Of a stretch of 64,000 nt of DNA, positions 60,642 through 64,000 are shown piece by piece. Source of the DNA: Membranipora membranacea (Eukaryota; Bryozoa; Gymnolaemata; Cheilostomatida; Membraniporidae); assembly GCA_914767715.1 (NCBI GenBank), contig OU612066.1, positions 6,701,001-6,765,000 on the forward strand. Reading direction: 5' to 3'. A program made the translations under genes and the position numbers. Positions within the stretch are counted from its first letter, which is position 1; each line of letters begins with the position of its first letter. A model generated the notes under the pieces. That model was not told the origin of the DNA. It worked only from the letters and a program-made list of their open reading frames with translations, and did not search any database.

Positions 60642-61738
60642 TCTGTATAGATGAGGAGTAAACCAAATAGTGTGAGCAGATTCATTTCAGTTTCTATTTT
60701 AGTGCCACAAAATACAATCCAAATTTAGATTAATAAAGGGTAATAAATAAATATACTTAATAACTTTTCGTTTGTGCAGTGCTGCAAAGTTTTATTTGTG
60801 CCATTTGATTTGTGATAAAGGGTAATTTAAATTGTAATAAAAAGGTATTGTAATTTAATATTGTATTAAAGAATAATTTAAAACTATTTGGTTTTTTCAT
60901 GGTGCAGTGCTGCAAACTTCAGGTGGGATTTACACATCAGTGTAACAGGATGGTGTACTTTGTCCTACACAGAAGAGATGGCAAATAACAATGCCCCTGA
61001 TTACGTATTTATCATTGTTCAATTATAGTCTCGCAGATAATCAAGTATAGATACTCACAAGCTTATTATTAAATCCATCCAGAATGCAATGGACAGTATT
61101 CCTATCTAACCAATAGTAACTCATCAAATCACCTGTTGCAAAAAAGTAACACTACGTTACGTGGTCTTTTTTGTAATCCCTTAGTTTGGAGGCGAGATAA
61201 ACTCCATTGTTTATCGAAGATCTCTTAACAATACAATCCTCTCCAAGCATCACTGCTACTTATATCCTGCTTTAGCCAGCAAAAAAAGGAGCGATACCTT
61301 TTCTGCTCCCATGCTTACTTTTGATAAGCCGTGATATGTAACTTTCTTGTGGTAAACATTATCTAGGAATTTGATAAAAACTGCTATACATGACATCTGC
61401 TCTTGAATGGTAAAAATGACAGCTTTCTTTGTTTCAGATACCAGCAAAAATGTCATTTTTTTCTCGGTAACAGCTAATCCCTGATAATTTATGACCAACG
61501 AGTAGGGAATAAGAATATCATTGTAAACTATTGCTCCTAATCATTGGCAAGCAATACATGGACAGGTCTCAGTTGTTCCTACAGATTTGGATGGTTTTTT
61601 TTATAGAGAAACTGTTTGAGTTTTTGTTTTTCATACCAATACAGGAGTACTCAACCCACTGTTTTGTATGATGCACATGTACAGCACATTCGCAACTGTT
61701 GCTTACTATAAGTTGGTATGAAATCTATATGTTATTGG

Positions 61739-62021
61739 TTAAGCCTGGTACCCATCAACTGCATAACTGTCCCAGGAACTCATCTGCGATCATGCACGAC
61801 CCCTTGTGCATTGCTGTGATTGGTGGGTACAAAATACACAGAGGTCGTGCGTTTACAAATACCTTCGCACAAAAGTGGAATTGATTCTACTTTCGTGCCA
61901 TATGTTGTGCGATATGTTGTGCTGCATTTTGTGGTACCCACAAATTCTTTAATGATTGCCAATGCAAAATCTTAGAAATTCCTGAGATTAAAAAAGCACA
62001 TTGGTGGGTACAAGGCTTTAA
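61739..62021. mobile_element. 275-bp TTAA-flanked MITE in unit B, empty site in unit A
   Basis: Unit A reads ATTGGTTAACTGACATC at 51239-51255. In unit B the same sequence is split at TTAA by 275 bp (61743-62017), with TTAA on both sides. The ends GCCTGGTACCCATCAA and TTGGTGGGTACAAGGCT are inverted repeats. It has no coding capacity. This is a clean filled/empty site pair for a piggyBac-type non-autonomous element. Confidence 0.92.
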
Positions 62022-62590
62022 CTGACATCATGTTTAACTTATTTGATAAAACCATAAAGTTATATTATTATACTCTAGAGTGGACAACATAGAGTTGTTA
62101 TTTTACTCTATAGTGAATAATCCACTGCTAAAAACCTAATTGCACAATTCCATGCACAAAGCAATCTGGTTGTGCATATCATTGACTTTATCATTGAGAA
62201 TATAGGAATTGGGCATGAAACTATAGTTTTCAGTGTACTTATAGCCATTTTTTCGGAAGATTTTTCATGTGATAACCTGTAGGTCACTTGGGAGAAATTT
62301 TACTGACAGTCAGTAGACACAATTTCGAGTTCTCACATCCCAGATGCAAACTCAACCTCCCAATCGCAATTACAGGGCTAGCTGGCTCATACCACTGGGC
62401 GTTCTTCCTGTCAAATATAAGGCGTGTTCTGTCTCTTTTAATTATATTTTACACACCCAGCGAGTTCATTTATCTACTCAGTACAAGCTACTGAAATATG
62501 CTTCAAGCTGGGAAGAGACTGTCAGTGGTTGAAGAGTGGCACTAATGACTTGGAAACCTAGTCGTCACTAAAAGAACCTCTTCCTAAGCA

Positions 62591-62692
62591 GCTCTCCGGT
62601 GCAGTTATCGTCTGAATAGACGGACAGCCATAAATTTGTATGTACATATATATGGCTATCCGTCTATTGAGGCAATGACTTCACCGGAGAGC
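62591..62692. repeat. 102-bp long palindromic element, unit B
   Basis: Counterpart of 51811-51912 with a few substitutions (GGCTATCCGT, ACTTCACCGG) that slightly weaken the pairing. Confidence 0.85.
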
Positions 62693-63966
62693 AGAAATTA
62701 AATTAGAAATGGATTTATTATCAGTCTAATTAGTCAACAATAATAACAATATCAGAGAGCTGACTTAAATTCTTGTTACTATAGAATGTAACTACTCATA
62801 TTACAAGAGCCCTGTAGTGTTTGGATTTGGACATCTTCGTGATTTAATTTCTACACTACCAATGGTAGACATTCTGTATACACATACCTGATATCAGTTT
62901 TATAGGTTAAAAATTATATTCAGATGTGTTGTTGTTCAAAATGAGACATAAGCACGGGTGTATCATCTTATAAAAGAGCAAATCTGATTTTATCTAACTG
63001 CTCGATTGGGTTTCTTTCTTTGCTCAGGTACAGTCATGCTAAAAGTCATCTTCTCTCTGTTCAGTTGCTGACAACTTCTACAACCAATTTTTTTTAGCTC
63101 ATGTTCCATCCTCTTAGTTCAGCTCTTGCAGACCACAAGTGACCATTCAGTTACTCATTTGGCTCGTGTTTGTCCATGGTCAGCATAAAGAAATATCCTT
63201 TAAATGCTTTGCATGGAACCTTCTTGTATCACTTACTCCTTCCCACAATGCATGTTTTCCACCAGCTAATACTATACTTCTGCTAGGGAATATACATATA
63301 TAACTTTTATACAGATCGTATATACAATTACAACTTCCAGGCTTTGTTGTCTGATAATCTTTCTGCAGCCCCAAAATATTGTGCAGAGGTATTGGCGTCT
63401 AAATTGGAACATAGTTAGGTTCCACTTGCCTTGTCATGGAGCTACTTTTTGGCTTCGGGAGTAAACCAAAAAAGTAGCAGTGTGACAGGGCTAAGGTACC
63501 ACCTGTCTGTAGTACAGTGCAGTACAGTTGAATCGATCTGTTGGTGCGTCGTAATCATGACAATTCAATACCAGGTAAGGATAACTATCATAAATATGTT
63601 GTTTGTATTGGGTTTGAAATCATGTACACTAACACAAATCGCATGAAAGTTTTTTAATTATGAGTCAAGTGTTGTCTGGTGTGATTATTTTGCTACAACA
63701 GTGGTTGAGACAATATAATTAGCGCAAACCTTGACTATCGCTGAATGTTTTGATCATTGAGATCCCTAATCTTAACACTTTCTTCCACAAAGTTCCAAGC
63801 AGCATGTAAAATGAATTTTTAATGAGGTCTTAAGAGAAGTCAATGTCCTTGCTGGATCTAAACCTCGGCTGATGTGCATATGTAAGTTTGTTGAGGGAGT
63901 TTTGCCCCCTTTATGCATCAGGGGATAGCTCTATGTAAAATTGACACAGAAATTTGTCTTTATAAA

Positions 63967-64000
63967 AACTAGATGGATGGATGGATGGATGGATGGATGG
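63967..64000. repeat. (ATGG)n microsatellite at the window end
   Basis: At least seven ATGG units. The corresponding tract at the end of unit A (53235-53248) is shorter and leads directly into unit B. Confidence 0.9.

Larger units (their letters stand above)
60642..63966. other. Unit B spacer upstream of S2, no confident gene
   Basis: Counterpart of 50210-53230. Besides the elements listed separately, it holds only short, non-conserved open frames (61256-61498 minus, 62288-62494 plus, 63431-63646 plus). Confidence 0.5.
53248..64000. repeat. Tandem segmental duplication, unit B (S2-R2), reaching the window end
   Basis: Begins with the same sequence as unit A and matches it in order through R2, S2 and the spacer. 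It is longer because of insertions, including a 275-bp TTAA element at 61743 and about 170 bp in an R2 intron. The last 30 bases are (ATGG)n, the same motif that precedes the start of unit B. Confidence 0.9.

Overview
The window is nuclear DNA from an intron-rich animal. Its genes have many short exons with GT-AG introns. A chimaerin (SH2-C1-RhoGAP), a domain combination known from animals, is present, together with a collagen/EGF membrane protein, spliceosomal U4 RNA genes, a decayed LINE and several small inverted-repeat elements. An early-branching animal such as a sponge fits the AT-rich sequence, the unusual collagen architecture and the tyrosine-motif receptors, but the lineage is inference; nothing seen here fixes the phylum.

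Layout. (1) 154-7650 (+) is the 3' part of a type I transmembrane collagen gene: about 257 unbroken Gly-X-Y triplets, three EGF-like exons, one membrane helix and a short tail with an NPAY motif. (2) 8.75-23.5 kb is a low-copy repeat region built around U4 snRNA genes. It holds three full-length U4 copies (12040, 22109, 23355), one copy split by a 4.3-kb dead LINE (13.79-18.15 kb) and one unit that has lost its U4. Conserved elements sit near -58 (PSE-like) and -245 (ZNF143/SPH-like). Two TTAA-flanked MITEs lie side by side in the first unit. (3) 19551-21123 (-) is a four-exon gene for a basic 192-residue protein of unknown family. (4) 24.5-25.9 kb may be a small + strand transcription unit with a TATA box and an ATG placed directly on a splice donor. 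(5) 27-30.1 kb is tandem-repeat and low-complexity sequence. (6) 31379-42427 (+) is a complete 16-exon chimaerin gene of 561 residues. (7) 43.5-64.0 kb is a direct tandem duplication of a unit of roughly 10 kb. Each unit carries, on the minus strand, a gene for a secreted six-cysteine protein (here S1, S2) followed about 240 bp later by a gene for a single-pass receptor (R1, R2). The receptor has a propeller-like ectodomain and a cytoplasmic tail made of repeated proline-rich plus YCDI/YEDI modules. Both S genes are intact. Both R genes carry frame differences. The window ends in the same ATGG repeat that precedes unit B, so a third unit may follow.

The most novel item is the S/R module: a co-duplicated secreted protein and a receptor whose tail looks like an array of SH2 and SH3 docking sites. 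It lies next to an SH2-containing RhoGAP gene; any functional link between them is speculation.
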